DNA of 64,000 bases from Novosphingobium sp. PhB165 (GTDB lineage: Bacteria > Pseudomonadota > Alphaproteobacteria > Sphingomonadales > Sphingomonadaceae). Both the position numbers and the translations under genes were made by a program. Numbering within the stretch: the first letter of the stretch is position 1; every line of letters starts with the position of its first letter. Shown here piece after piece: positions 36,119 through 44,849 of the stretch. The notes below the pieces were generated by a model. It saw only the letters and a program-made list of their open reading frames with translations. It had not been told where the DNA came from and made no database searches. The stretch is from positions 310,001 through 374,000 of the forward strand of contig NZ_SLVB01000005.1 of NCBI RefSeq assembly GCF_004341845.1, given 5' to 3'.

Positions 36119-37117
36119 ATGGTTGCCGCGCCGGGGGCCATCGACGTCATCGTCGCATGCCACAATGCGTCCACCACGATCATCCGTGCCCTCGATTCCG
36201 CGCTCGCCGCTCCGCAAGTGCGCTGCGTGATCGTGGCGGACGATGCCTCTCAGGACGGCACGCCCGATCTTGTCGAAAGCCGTTACCCAAGCAGGGTCAC
36301 GGTGCTGCGCGCGGCCTGCAACGCCGGACCGGCGGCAGCCCGCAATCGCGCGATAGAGCATGTGCAGGCACCGTGGTTCGCGATCCTCGACAGTGACGAT
36401 TTCTTCCTGCCGGGGCGGTTCGACGCCATGCCCCCGGCTGGCGACTTCGACATCTGGGCCGACAACATCCTCTTCACCAATACGCCCGATCGGGCGGCGC
36501 GCTTCGCGGTGCCGGCGGTGGAGAGCGACGGCGCCGAGCCCATCGATATCGAGCGCTTCCTGCTCGGCAATCTCTCCAATTTCCGGCGGCGACGGCATCA
36601 ACTGGGCTTCTGCAAGCCGGTCTTCGATACGGCGTTCTTCCGCGCCTGCGGAGCACGCTATGACGAGGGGCTTCGGCTGGGCGAGGATTTCGTGCTGGTG
36701 CTGGGCCTGTTGCTCGCGGGCGCGCGGTTTCGGTTTACCCGCCGATGCGGCTACGTCGCGGTCGAACGGTCGGACTCGCTGAGCGCGCGTCATGGACTGG
36801 CCGAGCTTGCGGAACTTCTGGAGGCCGAAGAGCAATTGTTCCGGCAGTGCCCGTTGGACGGTGGCGCAAGGCGCGCCTTTGCCAAGCGGATCCGCGAAAC
36901 GCGCTGCAAGGTCAATCATATGCAAACGCTCGCCCGGCGCCGTCAGGAGGGCGTGGCGCTCGCGCTGGCCGAGGCGCTGTTTCTTTCTCCGCGCGACCAG
37001 TTCGATATGGTCGGGGCCATCGCCATGGACAAGCTTCACGCGGTTCTGGCGCATCTCTCGCCGCCGACCGGCAGCTTTGGATACTATCTGCAGCCCCAGA
37101 TCGGTTCCGGCGCATGA
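36119..37117 (+). CDS. Family 2 glycosyltransferase
   Basis: Adds a sugar to the lipid-linked repeat unit on the cytosolic side of the inner membrane. 332 residues. Seen: the GT-A start IDVIVACHNASTTIIRALDSALA, IVADDASQDGT, NAGPAAARNRAIEH and the metal-binding DSDD in FAILDSDDFFLPGRF. The second half is less conserved and contains no membrane helix. The ATG at 36119 follows the OPX stop by three bases, and its own stop overlaps the flippase start (ATGA). Donor and acceptor sugars cannot be deduced. Confidence 0.88.
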   Translation: MVAAPGAIDVIVACHNASTTIIRALDSALAAPQVRCVIVADDASQDGTPDLVESRYPSRVTVLRAACNAGPAAARNRAIEHVQAPWFAILDSDDFFLPGRFDAMPPAGDFDIWADNILFTNTPDRAARFAVPAVESDGAEPIDIERFLLGNLSNFRRRRHQLGFCKPVFDTAFFRACGARYDEGLRLGEDFVLVLGLLLAGARFRFTRRCGYVAVERSDSLSARHGLAELAELLEAEEQLFRQCPLDGGARRAFAKRIRETRCKVNHMQTLARRRQEGVALALAEALFLSPRDQFDMVGAIAMDKLHAVLAHLSPPTGSFGYYLQPQIGSGA

Positions 37118-38538
37118 AGGAGCGGCACTTGCTGGGCGGAGCGGCGGCGATGTCGCTGGCCGGCATTGTCCGCGTGGCCTTGCAGACATTGGTGCTGCCC
37201 ATTCTCGCGCGCATTCTGGGGCCGCACGATTATGGCCTTGTTGCACTGGCCATGCCCATTGTGATCCTCTCGATGATCCTCTGCGACGGCGGCCTTCCGG
37301 CGCCGCTCATCCGCCGGACCGAGGACGACGAACGTGTCTGGTCGACCGCACATTGGTCGATCTGCGCCAGCGGCGTGGTTCTGGCGCTGCTGGTGGTGCT
37401 GGCCGCCTATCCGCTGGCGTGGATCTGCCGGGAGCCGCAACTGGCGCCGGTGGTGACGGCGCTGGCCTGCACGCTGGCGATGCAGGGCCTCGGCGCGGTT
37501 CCGGCGGCGCGGCTCCAGAAGGCGCAGGATTTCCTCAGCCTCAGCCTTGTTGAGATCGGTGCGACGCTGGGCGGCATGGCAGCCTTGTTGGTCATGGCCC
37601 TGCGCGGGGCAGGGGCATGGTCGCTGGTGGCGCAACAGCTTGCCTATTGGGTGCTGCGGATCGCCGGAGTCACCCTGCGGTCCCGCTGGCGTCCGCAGTG
37701 GTGCTACGATTTTCAGCTCATTGCGCAGGATCTGGTCTTCGGCTGGTCGGTGCTGAAAGTGAACCTCATCAATTTTGCGACGCGTTCGCTTGACGTGTTC
37801 CTGCTGGGCCTGTTCCGGGGCAGCGCCGAAGTCGGGCTCTATGCGATGGCGCTTCAGGTTGCCCGCCTGCCCGCCAATGTGATCCTGGGCCCGTTCCACG
37901 GGGTGTTCCTCTCCCATCTGGTGCGGATCAAGGACAGCCCGGAGCGGATCGGCGCGATGCTGGCCAGAGTTTCCGCCGTGATGGCCTCCGTGATTTTTCC
38001 GGCAACCGCCTGCGCCGCCATGATCGCGCCTGAGATCTTCACGGTCATGCTTTCGCAGAAATGGCGGCCTGCCGGATATATCTATGCCGCTCTGGTGCCC
38101 GGTGCCGCGATACAGGCGGTGGTGTTCCTGATGATGCCCTGCCTTGTCGCGCTGGGCCGACCGGATCGGCAACTGCGCCTGATCGTAGGTCTGACGCTGA
38201 CCTGGACAGCGTTCGCAGCCGGAGGCGCGGCGTTCGGCGCGCTGGGCATCGCAGCCGGCATCGGCCTTGCCTATCTGGCCTGCGGGCCGGTGATGATCCT
38301 TTCGGTGCGGGACGTGCTTCCCTTGCCGCTGCGGCAATATGGCACCGCGTGGGTTCTGGCGATTTTTTCGGCCGCAATGGCGATGGCGGCACTCGCGGTT
38401 TTCGAGCACCTGTTTGCGCGAACGGGCATCGCGGTGGTCGTCGCCGGGGCCATTTGCGCCGCCGGGGGCGTGCTTGCCGCGCTGGCGCTCAACAGGTCCG
38501 TCTTCCTTGTGCCCACCGTGCGAGTGCAGATCGCGTAA
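37114..38538 (+). CDS. Wzx-type oligosaccharide flippase (MOP superfamily)
   Basis: Moves lipid-linked repeat units to the periplasmic face of the inner membrane. 474 residues with about 12-14 hydrophobic segments. The N-terminus (MSLAGIVRVALQTLVLPILARILGPHDYGLVALAM) carries the typical polysaccharide-synthase pattern, and ARLQKAQDFLSLSLVEIG is typical of the lipopolysaccharide/WzxC branch. The ATG at 37114 lies within the glycosyltransferase stop codon. It is the last gene of the first rightward EPS block. Confidence 0.9.
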   Translation: MKERHLLGGAAAMSLAGIVRVALQTLVLPILARILGPHDYGLVALAMPIVILSMILCDGGLPAPLIRRTEDDERVWSTAHWSICASGVVLALLVVLAAYPLAWICREPQLAPVVTALACTLAMQGLGAVPAARLQKAQDFLSLSLVEIGATLGGMAALLVMALRGAGAWSLVAQQLAYWVLRIAGVTLRSRWRPQWCYDFQLIAQDLVFGWSVLKVNLINFATRSLDVFLLGLFRGSAEVGLYAMALQVARLPANVILGPFHGVFLSHLVRIKDSPERIGAMLARVSAVMASVIFPATACAAMIAPEIFTVMLSQKWRPAGYIYAALVPGAAIQAVVFLMMPCLVALGRPDRQLRLIVGLTLTWTAFAAGGAAFGALGIAAGIGLAYLACGPVMILSVRDVLPLPLRQYGTAWVLAIFSAAMAMAALAVFEHLFARTGIAVVVAGAICAAGGVLAALALNRSVFLVPTVRVQIA

Positions 38539-38933
38539 GCCCACCGTCCAGGACTGGCCGAGAAATACATCCATACCGGACCGTGTTATTGCCCGAAGGG
38601 GCCTATTGTTGCCGTCTGTTCTTTATGCGACAACGGCATTCGGCGGCTGGGTCATCCTATCCTCGACGTTTCGGATTGTTCGAGGTTCGGCCCCGGCGGT
38701 CTCGAATGTGGTAACAGGGTTCCCGCTAAGGCATTTATATTCATGGAATTTGTCGGGATTGCGGCACGATCCGCAGGGGCATTGGGCCCGATGAAGAGGT
38801 GCCGCACCCGACCGCCGTGGGGCGGGCCTCTGGCAGGATACTATCCTTTAGTACAATTCTCTCCAATCGCGAGGGAAGTCTAACAACTTTTATACTTTGG
38901 CTGGCTTAAGCGTGACTCGACTGGAGAACAGCC
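38539..38933. other. Intergenic region between flippase and PilZ gene
   Basis: 395 bases without a credible gene. A short stem (TTGCCGT...ACGGCAT near 38610-38640) could end the EPS block, and an AT-rich stretch at 38825-38910 probably contains the promoter of the PilZ gene. Confidence 0.5.
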
Positions 38934-39416
38934 ATGCTCAATGCGACTATCAAAGTTTATCACGATCCGGGTGAAGGCGAGCGCCGCGATCCTTGTGATA
39001 CGCGGATTGCCGTGGATCAGATCAGCACGCTGCGCGCGGAGGACGGCGCGCCGATCGCCGTCAAGGTCGAGAATTTCTCGTCACGGGGCTTCCGTTTCAA
39101 TTCGCCGGATTGCGAACTGGAGGTAGGTACCGTGGTCTGTGTGGGGCTGGACGGTGCCGGTTCGCAAAAGGCGGCCGTGGTCTGGCGCAGCGGGCCCATT
39201 TATGGATGCGAATTCCTGACTCCGCTGACGCGCGACCGCATGGCCAAGGCCTTTACGCAGGCTAAAATCACGCGCGGAAAGTTCGCCGGGCCGGCACCGG
39301 ATCCGGACCTTGCCAAATGGCCCGGTTCGGTTCGTGTTGCACTGCTGCTTTCCGGCGCCATCGCGTCCTGGGCGCTGGTCTACATGCTGGCAAAGCTGCT
39401 GCTCCAGTCGGCGTGA
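38934..39416 (+). CDS. PilZ domain protein with a C-terminal membrane anchor
   Basis: 160 residues. The PilZ-like domain spans residues ~15-110: RRDPCDTRI stands in for RxxxR, and VENFSSRGFRFNS matches the (D/N)xSxxG c-di-GMP loop; AAVVWRSGPIYGCEF matches the second half. One membrane helix (VRVALLLSGAIASWALVYMLAKLLL) ends the protein. It is similar in design to the PilZ half of the regulator at 4.6 kb (VVWSSGKLYGCAF). Its position beside the EPS flippase suggests c-di-GMP control of polysaccharide assembly at the inner membrane. No enzyme domain is attached. Confidence 0.85.
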   Translation: MLNATIKVYHDPGEGERRDPCDTRIAVDQISTLRAEDGAPIAVKVENFSSRGFRFNSPDCELEVGTVVCVGLDGAGSQKAAVVWRSGPIYGCEFLTPLTRDRMAKAFTQAKITRGKFAGPAPDPDLAKWPGSVRVALLLSGAIASWALVYMLAKLLLQSA

Positions 39417-39515
39417 ACCTCTGTCCCTGCAAAGGGATTGCACCGCTTTGGATCGCACCGATTGCCTGACGCGGCGTGAAGAGCCATCCTCCCTCAACGC
39501 AATGAGGAGGGGACC

Positions 39516-39794
39516 ATGGCAGAGCATGCGGGGCGCACCGGCAAACAGCGCAGGTCGCGCGAAGCGCGCAGATTGGGCGGGATTTTCATCCTCTCCGGAT
39601 TGGCGATGCTTGTTCTGGGGGGATTGTTCGTCGGCTGGGCTTTCGCCGACGACGTGGGGCCTACGGACTGGATACTGATGCACCGTGCCAAGCTGGACGT
39701 CGTGTTCGGCGTGGGGCTGGGCGGCATCGGAGCGGTATTCCTCTGCTTCGGAGGCGTCGTTGGCCTGATTGCCGCGATGGATGATCGCCGCTGA
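39516..39794 (+). CDS. Small two-helix membrane protein
   Basis: 92 residues: a basic N-terminus (GKQRRSREARRLGG), helix one (IFILSGLAMLVLGGLFVGWAF), a short loop with DDVGPTDWILMHRAKLD, helix two (VVFGVGLGGIGAVFLCFGGVVGLI) and a short charged tail. The ATG at 39516 has GAGGAGGGG close upstream, a strong site. No family recognised. It lies 99 bases after the membrane PilZ gene on the same strand, so the two may be co-expressed. Confidence 0.7.
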   Translation: MAEHAGRTGKQRRSREARRLGGIFILSGLAMLVLGGLFVGWAFADDVGPTDWILMHRAKLDVVFGVGLGGIGAVFLCFGGVVGLIAAMDDRR

Positions 39795-39813
39795 GCCATC
39801 CGGACCGAGGAAA

Positions 39814-39844
39814 GGGGAGAGCATCACCGCCGTGCGCTCTCCCC
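39814..39844 (-). terminator. Intrinsic terminator between convergent genes
   Basis: GGGGAGAGC (39814-39822) pairs perfectly with GCTCTCCCC (39836-39844). Read leftward it is followed by TTTCCT, fitting the end of the RTX module gene. It may also stop rightward transcription from the two-helix gene. Confidence 0.6.
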
Positions 39845-39862
39845 GATATGGATGCAGCAGGC

Positions 39863-40360
39863 TCAAATGCTTGCGGGCACCGAGCTGTAGAAGTGGTAAT
39901 CGTCCGTCGTCAGCGCGGCGCCGTTTACCGAAGTGACGTAGAGCGTTTCGGAGTGGCCCGTCGCGGTATCGTTCAGGATATACTTGTAGATCACAGCGCC
40001 GCCCGCGAGTGACTGCGTGCCCGCCACGGTGAGGGACGATCCCACGCCGAACCCGTAGAACACCAGATTGTCGCCGTGGATGTTGCCCGCACCCTCGAAG
40101 TCATAGACCCGGTCGACAGTCGTTCCATCGGTGCCGAGGTCGGCGGAATGCCAGAGGAAGGTGTCGTCGCCGGCACCGCCCCACATGAAATCGTCACCCT
40201 TGCCGCCGGTCAGCACATCATTGCCGGAACTGCCGTTCAGATTGTCCCTGCCGGCACCGGCATCGAGCTGCGTGCCCCCGGTCAATGCGACAAGCACGTC
40301 GTTTCCGGTGGTGCCCGGGGTGTAGAACGCGCTGCCATCGCTGTAGATATTGTCTGCCAT
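39863..40360 (-). CDS. Free-standing RTX calcium-binding secretion module
   Basis: 165 residues without a signal peptide or enzyme domain. Seen: calcium-binding nonapeptide repeats (GAGRDNLNGSSGNDVLTGGKGDDFMWGG-like, residues ~33-70), then a C-terminal region (VDRVYDFEGAG...LVFYGFG...VYKY-like) ending YHFYSSVPASI. This tail is clearly related to the C-terminal module of the RTX glycanase at 43.5-46.4 kb, so it should be exported by the type I system. Function unknown; it may be a surface or matrix protein, or the leftover of a larger one. The ATG at 40360 has GAGGGAGC six bases upstream. Confidence 0.82.
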   Translation of the reverse strand: MADNIYSDGSAFYTPGTTGNDVLVALTGGTQLDAGAGRDNLNGSSGNDVLTGGKGDDFMWGGAGDDTFLWHSADLGTDGTTVDRVYDFEGAGNIHGDNLVFYGFGVGSSLTVAGTQSLAGGAVIYKYILNDTATGHSETLYVTSVNGAALTTDDYHFYSSVPASI

Positions 40361-41077
40361 TGAAAGCTCCCTCTGAAAGTAATCGTTCAGACCCCCCGTT
40401 CAGGTCGCTCGCGATCATGGTTTGGTAATTTCCTAATATCCATTTACTATGGATGTTAAATTAGGATTTTATGAGAATTATTATTGGCGAGAATGCGTAT
40501 TGAGCGCGCAAGATACGCGCGATAATTGGTTGAATAATGATCGAGGCGATGGTCATTATCTGTTCTTGTGACGTGACCCGATCAATCTCTATTCATGCGG
40601 ATGCGGGGTCGCATCTGCATTTTCACGCTGCGGGCCTGTTCCAGTAGCGCTGGTCTTCCGGGCGTGCCCCCGCATCCCGGTCGCATTGCTTCCGCCGTTC
40701 TGACAGACTGCCCGGCGTGGCGGCCAGCTGGGGGAACTGGTGGGCGGACATCGAAACATTGTCGGCGTCCGCCGTGTGCGCGACTGCGGCGAGCATGCTG
40801 TGCGCATCCCGACGCCCAAGCACGCCCATTTCCGGCGCAAGCACGCCTATTTCTGGCGCAAGCGCTGTGAATTCGCCGGATCGCAGGTTCGTCCCCAGAT
40901 CGCCCATCACTCAAGAGCCCTCACAGAGCAAGGCCGGCGCGTCGCGGTAAACCGTGACGGTTAACGCCTTGGTCGAGACATGCGGATAGTCCTCGCGGTG
41001 CGCGCGGAAAAGTATAACCCCGTCCGATGTCGAGCAGGTTTGCGGCGGCGTGGCGAAGCGGTCCACGCCCTTGCGGT
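40361..41077. other. Mixed intergenic region with possible gene remnants
   Basis: 717 bases between the RTX module and the membrane-anchored GH16 gene. The left part (40400-40560) is AT-rich and holds the dyad listed below. The right part holds two leftward frames that abut: one ending at 40911, whose last ~50 codons (VDRFATPPQTCSTSDG... to ...VYRDAPALLCEGS) use GC-rich third positions, and one starting GTG/ATG at 40910/40907 and ending at 40623, with a near-repeat APEIGVLAPEMGVL. Both look more like remnants than intact genes. No homologue recognised. Confidence 0.45.
40432..40465. promoter_or_regulatory. AT-rich dyad upstream of the RTX module gene
   Basis: Imperfect palindrome: CCTAAT...ATTAGG outer arms and ATCCAT...ATGGAT inner arms around a short centre, 72 bases upstream of the RTX start. 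Its symmetry and low GC suggest an operator or a nucleoid-protein site. Confidence 0.35.
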
Positions 41078-42091
41078 TTAGGGCGGAGAAGAGGCATCCC
41101 GCAGCGCGTAGGCGCGGATGTAGTCGATGGTCATGCTTCCGCGCGCAGGTTGTTTCGGGTCGGGATCGTGCGCCCACGGGCCGCCCACGGCCAGGTTCAC
41201 CACGAGATACATCGGGCGGTGCATGTCGGCCGGAGTCGGTACGCGGGCGATCTCCTTGCCGTCGATGGAGTAGGTAAGCTGGTGCGGGTCCCACAGCAGG
41301 CCGTACGTATGGAATGCGCTGGCGGCGGTCGGCACCGTGGCGACGGCGTGGGTATAGGCGAAGGGTTTTCCGGCCTCGGCGGGTTTCGAGACAGTGCTCA
41401 TGTAGATTTTCGCGGGCTCCCGGCCGAGCTGTTCAAACAGGTCGATTTCCGGCGGCCATGATCCGTCGGCGGGCAGCAGCCAGAAGGCGGGCCAGAGCGA
41501 CGGCGTTGCGGTAAGCCGCGCGCGGATCTCGAAATAGCCATAGCGCTGCGCAAAGGCGTGCTTGGTGGAGAGCAGGCCCGAGGCATAACGATAGCCCCAC
41601 ATCCGGCTCGAGAGTGCCTCCGAAACGGGTGCAGCCGTGATCGTCAACGTCCCGTCGGCCACGGTGAACGGATTGAGTCCGAGCGGGGTAGGACTTGTGC
41701 CTCGAAAGTCGCGGTCTACGTAGATCTGCCTCTCGCCATTGGTGGTCAGGGTGTAGGCGGCGATGCCCGCATAGTCGAAGCTGGTACGCCAGGGGCCGCC
41801 TTGTGCTTGCAGGCGTAGCTGGTTGAAATCTTCTGCGAAGGTGGGGTGTTGGCGGTCGAACGGCCCCGGGGTCGCGATCTCGGGCGCGGGGGCGTGGTTA
41901 TGGGCGAGGGTCGGCATGTCCGGCGCTACGGCCAGCAGTACGGCGAAGACGGACAGACCCAGCAGCAACCCGCTCCCGAGATGCAACAGTCGCGGATGGC
42001 GCGCGGCGGCAGCGAGTGCGCGTTGCGACAAGGGCGGGCGCGGCTGTGTCACTGGTGCCTGAACTTCGGAAACGGAGCGGAAGGCCGTCAC
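41078..42091 (-). CDS. Membrane-anchored GH16 glycanase
   Basis: Endo-acting beta-glucanase-like hydrolase of family 16. 337 residues: a cytosolic tail with basic residues, one membrane helix (LLHLGSGLLLGLSVFAVLLAVAP, ~residues 35-58), then the GH16 domain with the catalytic ExDxxE in PPEIDLFEQLGRE, plus FWLLPADGSWPP and LVVNLAVGGPWA. It lacks RTX repeats, so the domain should stay on the periplasmic face. It is closely related to the GH16 domain of the RTX glycanase next door. The GTG at 42091 overlaps the glycosyltransferase stop (GTGA), so the pair is coupled. A role in trimming or releasing the nascent polysaccharide is inferred. Confidence 0.9.
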   Translation of the reverse strand: MTAFRSVSEVQAPVTQPRPPLSQRALAAAARHPRLLHLGSGLLLGLSVFAVLLAVAPDMPTLAHNHAPAPEIATPGPFDRQHPTFAEDFNQLRLQAQGGPWRTSFDYAGIAAYTLTTNGERQIYVDRDFRGTSPTPLGLNPFTVADGTLTITAAPVSEALSSRMWGYRYASGLLSTKHAFAQRYGYFEIRARLTATPSLWPAFWLLPADGSWPPEIDLFEQLGREPAKIYMSTVSKPAEAGKPFAYTHAVATVPTAASAFHTYGLLWDPHQLTYSIDGKEIARVPTPADMHRPMYLVVNLAVGGPWAHDPDPKQPARGSMTIDYIRAYALRDASSPP

Positions 42092-43371
42092 ACCGTCTCA
42101 GGCGTGAGCAACGGCGGCTGGGCCTGCATCGACGTTGGGCAGGGGGCTTGCTGTGCGATCAGGTCGATTCCGGCGTGAACAATGGCATATCCCGCGTCGT
42201 CGGCCGTGCCTGGCGGTGCCACGAATGTGGCCATCAGCGGCGGCAAACCATCGATCAGTGTGGCGCGGGCGTGGTCGTCGATCGGGAGGGGCCGCGTGAC
42301 GATGCTCAATCCCGAAGCGGCGATTTCCGCAATCTGCGCCTCCAGCGCCGAACCCTGCTGCGGCGTGCCGATCACCAGTGCGACCGGTGGCGGCGTGGGA
42401 CGCGAATGCCGCAAGGATCCGAGCCTGCGGCCTGTCCCCTCGAACGCCGACTTCGCCAAGAGGGACCACGCCCGCAGATCGGTGCCCAGCGCGGCGTGGG
42501 CAGCGCCGATGCCCTGCCTCTTCAGAGCCTCGATGGCGCGGGTGTGGCGCAGCACGGTGCGAATTCCGGCCTTCCGCCGCGCGACCGCCATGCGCACGTC
42601 GCGGGGGCTGCCAGCCGCGATCACGGATTCGGCTGCGGCCAGCATCGCTGTCAGATCGGCCTCGCTCTGGCGGTACGAGGTCGAATTTCGATGGCGGCGA
42701 TAGAAGTACGTCGGGCGGGGCAGGTAGGAGAACCGCCCCCCGCGCGCGATCATGCGGGCGACGAGGTCGTAGTCCTCGGAAATGCGCAAGCGCGGATCGT
42801 ACTCCAGGTTGTGATGGCGCAGGAAATCGAGGTCCAGCAAGGGCTTGAGGTAACCGACGCAGGCCGGGTCGCCGAACGCGCTGTTGCAGCGCACATATTC
42901 GGCAAGGCCGATCCGGCGCGGGCGGCGCCACGGTTCGCGCGCGGCGAAAAGCGCGGTTCGGCACCGGCCTTGTTCGATGGCGAAGGCGATCATGTTGGCC
43001 GCGATGATCTCGGCGCCAGTGGCGCGGGCCTCCGCCACCAGCCGCGCAACATGGTCGGGGTGGATCAGGTCGTCGCTGTCCAGAATTGCTGCCCAGCGCC
43101 CGCGCGCGGCGGCCAGACTCGTGTTGCGCACCGCTGCAAGGCCGCGACGGGGGCCATCGATCACGCGAATGCGCGGGTCCAGCGCGGCCTCTGCCATGGC
43201 GATCTGCCGGGTGCCGTCGGTCGAGCCATCGTCCACCACGAGGATTTCGATGTCCTCGAACGTCTGCGCGCGGGCAGAGCGCAGCGCTGCGCCGATGAAC
43301 GGGGCAGTATTGCGCGCGACGATCAGCATCGAGACCTGCGGCGGGCGGTTGCGGGACGAAGTTGTTATCAT
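42088..43371 (-). CDS. Family 2 glycosyltransferase
   Basis: 427 residues, cytosolic. Seen: VSMLIVARNTAPFIGAALRSARAQ, ILVVDDGSTDGTRQIA, GLAAVRNTSLAAARGRWAAILDSDDLIHPDH (GT-A fold with the DSDD metal site), and RISEDYDLVARMIARGG further on (ED acid/base region). The C-terminal ~170 residues are variable. It is coupled by a GTGA overlap to the membrane GH16 gene and preceded by the RTX glycanase gene, both leftward. Sugar specificity cannot be predicted. Confidence 0.88.
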   Translation of the reverse strand: MITTSSRNRPPQVSMLIVARNTAPFIGAALRSARAQTFEDIEILVVDDGSTDGTRQIAMAEAALDPRIRVIDGPRRGLAAVRNTSLAAARGRWAAILDSDDLIHPDHVARLVAEARATGAEIIAANMIAFAIEQGRCRTALFAAREPWRRPRRIGLAEYVRCNSAFGDPACVGYLKPLLDLDFLRHHNLEYDPRLRISEDYDLVARMIARGGRFSYLPRPTYFYRRHRNSTSYRQSEADLTAMLAAAESVIAAGSPRDVRMAVARRKAGIRTVLRHTRAIEALKRQGIGAAHAALGTDLRAWSLLAKSAFEGTGRRLGSLRHSRPTPPPVALVIGTPQQGSALEAQIAEIAASGLSIVTRPLPIDDHARATLIDGLPPLMATFVAPPGTADDAGYAIVHAGIDLIAQQAPCPTSMQAQPPLLTPETV

Positions 43372-43417
43372 GGGCGCGACCGGACCGGCTCCTGCTGCGG
43401 CGTTTCGCCAAACGGGT

Positions 43418-43443
43418 GCGGGGCCCCCGTCAGGGAGCCCCGC
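43418..43443 (-). terminator. Stem-loop after the RTX glycanase gene
   Basis: GCGGGGC (43418-43424) pairs with GCCCCGC (43437-43443), with CCC/GGG inside, 20 bases after the RTX glycanase stop. The leftward tail has only short T runs, so termination may be partial and let transcription reach the glycosyltransferase. Confidence 0.45.
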
Positions 43444-43463
43444 GTTGTCGTGTTTGCCTTGGA

Positions 43464-44849
43464 TCAGCCGAAGAAGCCGAAGTCATCCGAAGAAAGCGCC
43501 AATCCGGACATGGAAGTTACATGCACGGTCTCGAAGTGCTGGGTGGCGGTATCGAAGAGCTTGTAGACGAACACGTTGTGGCCGCTGCCGTCGAGGTACG
43601 TGCCGTTCTTGTAGGTGCTGGTATCGAGCGAGAAGGTCGATCCCGCGCCGAAGCCTTCGAAGTGCAGCGTGTCGCCACCGGCCTGACCGGCGCCTTCGAA
43701 ATCGTAGATCTTGTCGCTGCCCTTGTTGCCGGCGTCGATGTCCGAGGCGGCGATCAGGAAAGTGTCGTTGCCGGCATCGCCGCGCATGAAGTCGTTGCCC
43801 TTGCCGCCGATCAGCACGTCATCGCCCGCGCCGCCGCTGAGGCTGTCGTTGCCGTCGAGGCCGGAAAGCACATTGTTGCCGGTGCCGCCGGTAATGGTGT
43901 TGGCCAGTTCGTTGCCGGTGGCATTGATATTGGCCGTGCCTGCCAGCGAGAGGTTCTCGACATTGGCGGTCAGCGTGTAGTTGATGCTGGCGCAGACCGT
44001 GTCGGTGCCTTCGTTGAGCTGCTCGACCACCACGTCCCCGGCGCTGTCGACGCGGTAGTAATCGTTGCCGAGCCCGCCGACGAGCTTGTACTCGCCGCCC
44101 ACGCCGCTGAGCGAGTCCGCCCCGTCGGTGCCGATATGGCTGAGCATCGTGGTCGGCGCGGCGGCCGCGGCGACCACCGGGCGGTCGGCGAAAGTGTAGT
44201 CGCCGGCAGCGAGCGGTGCGCCCGACATCGAGGCGATGTGCAGCGTTTCGAAGTGCTGCGTCGCCGCGTCATAGAGCTTGTAGACGAACACGTTATGGCC
44301 GCTGCCGTCGAGGTAGGTGCCGTTCTTGTAGGTGCTGGCATCCAGCGTCAGCGTCGATCCCGCGCCGAAGCCTTCGAAGCGCAGCATGTCGCCGCCTGCC
44401 ACGCCGGCCCCTTCGAAATCGTAGACCCGGTCCACGCCCTTGTTGCCGGCGTCGACATCGTTGGCGTCGATCAGGAAAGTGTCGTTGCCGGCATCGCCGC
44501 GCATGAAGTCGTTGCCCTTGCCGCCGACCAGCACGTCGTCACCGGCGCCGCCGTTGAGGCTGTCATTGCCGTCGAGGCCGTAGAGCACGTTGTTGCCGGC
44601 GTTGCCGGTCAGGGTGTTGGCCAGTTCGTTGCCGGTGCCGTTGATATTGGTCGTGCCCGCCAGCGAGAGGTTCTCGACATTGGCGGTCAGCGTGTAGTTG
44701 ATGCTGGCGCAGACCGTGTCGGTGCCTTCGTTGAGCTGCTCGACCACCACGTCTCCGGCGCTGTCGACGCGGTAGTAATCGTTGCCCAGCCCGCCGACGA
44801 GCTTGAATTCGCCGCCCACGCCGGTCAGCGAGTCCGCGCCGTCGGTGCC
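43464..44849 (-). repeat. In-frame tandem duplication of an RTX module
   Basis: Segments 43464-44132 and 44181-44849 (669 bases each, offset 717 bases or 239 codons) are near-identical over long stretches, for example the region around 43980-44040 and 44697-44757. They are separated by a 48-base Ala-rich linker. Both copies keep the reading frame. Confidence 0.88.
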
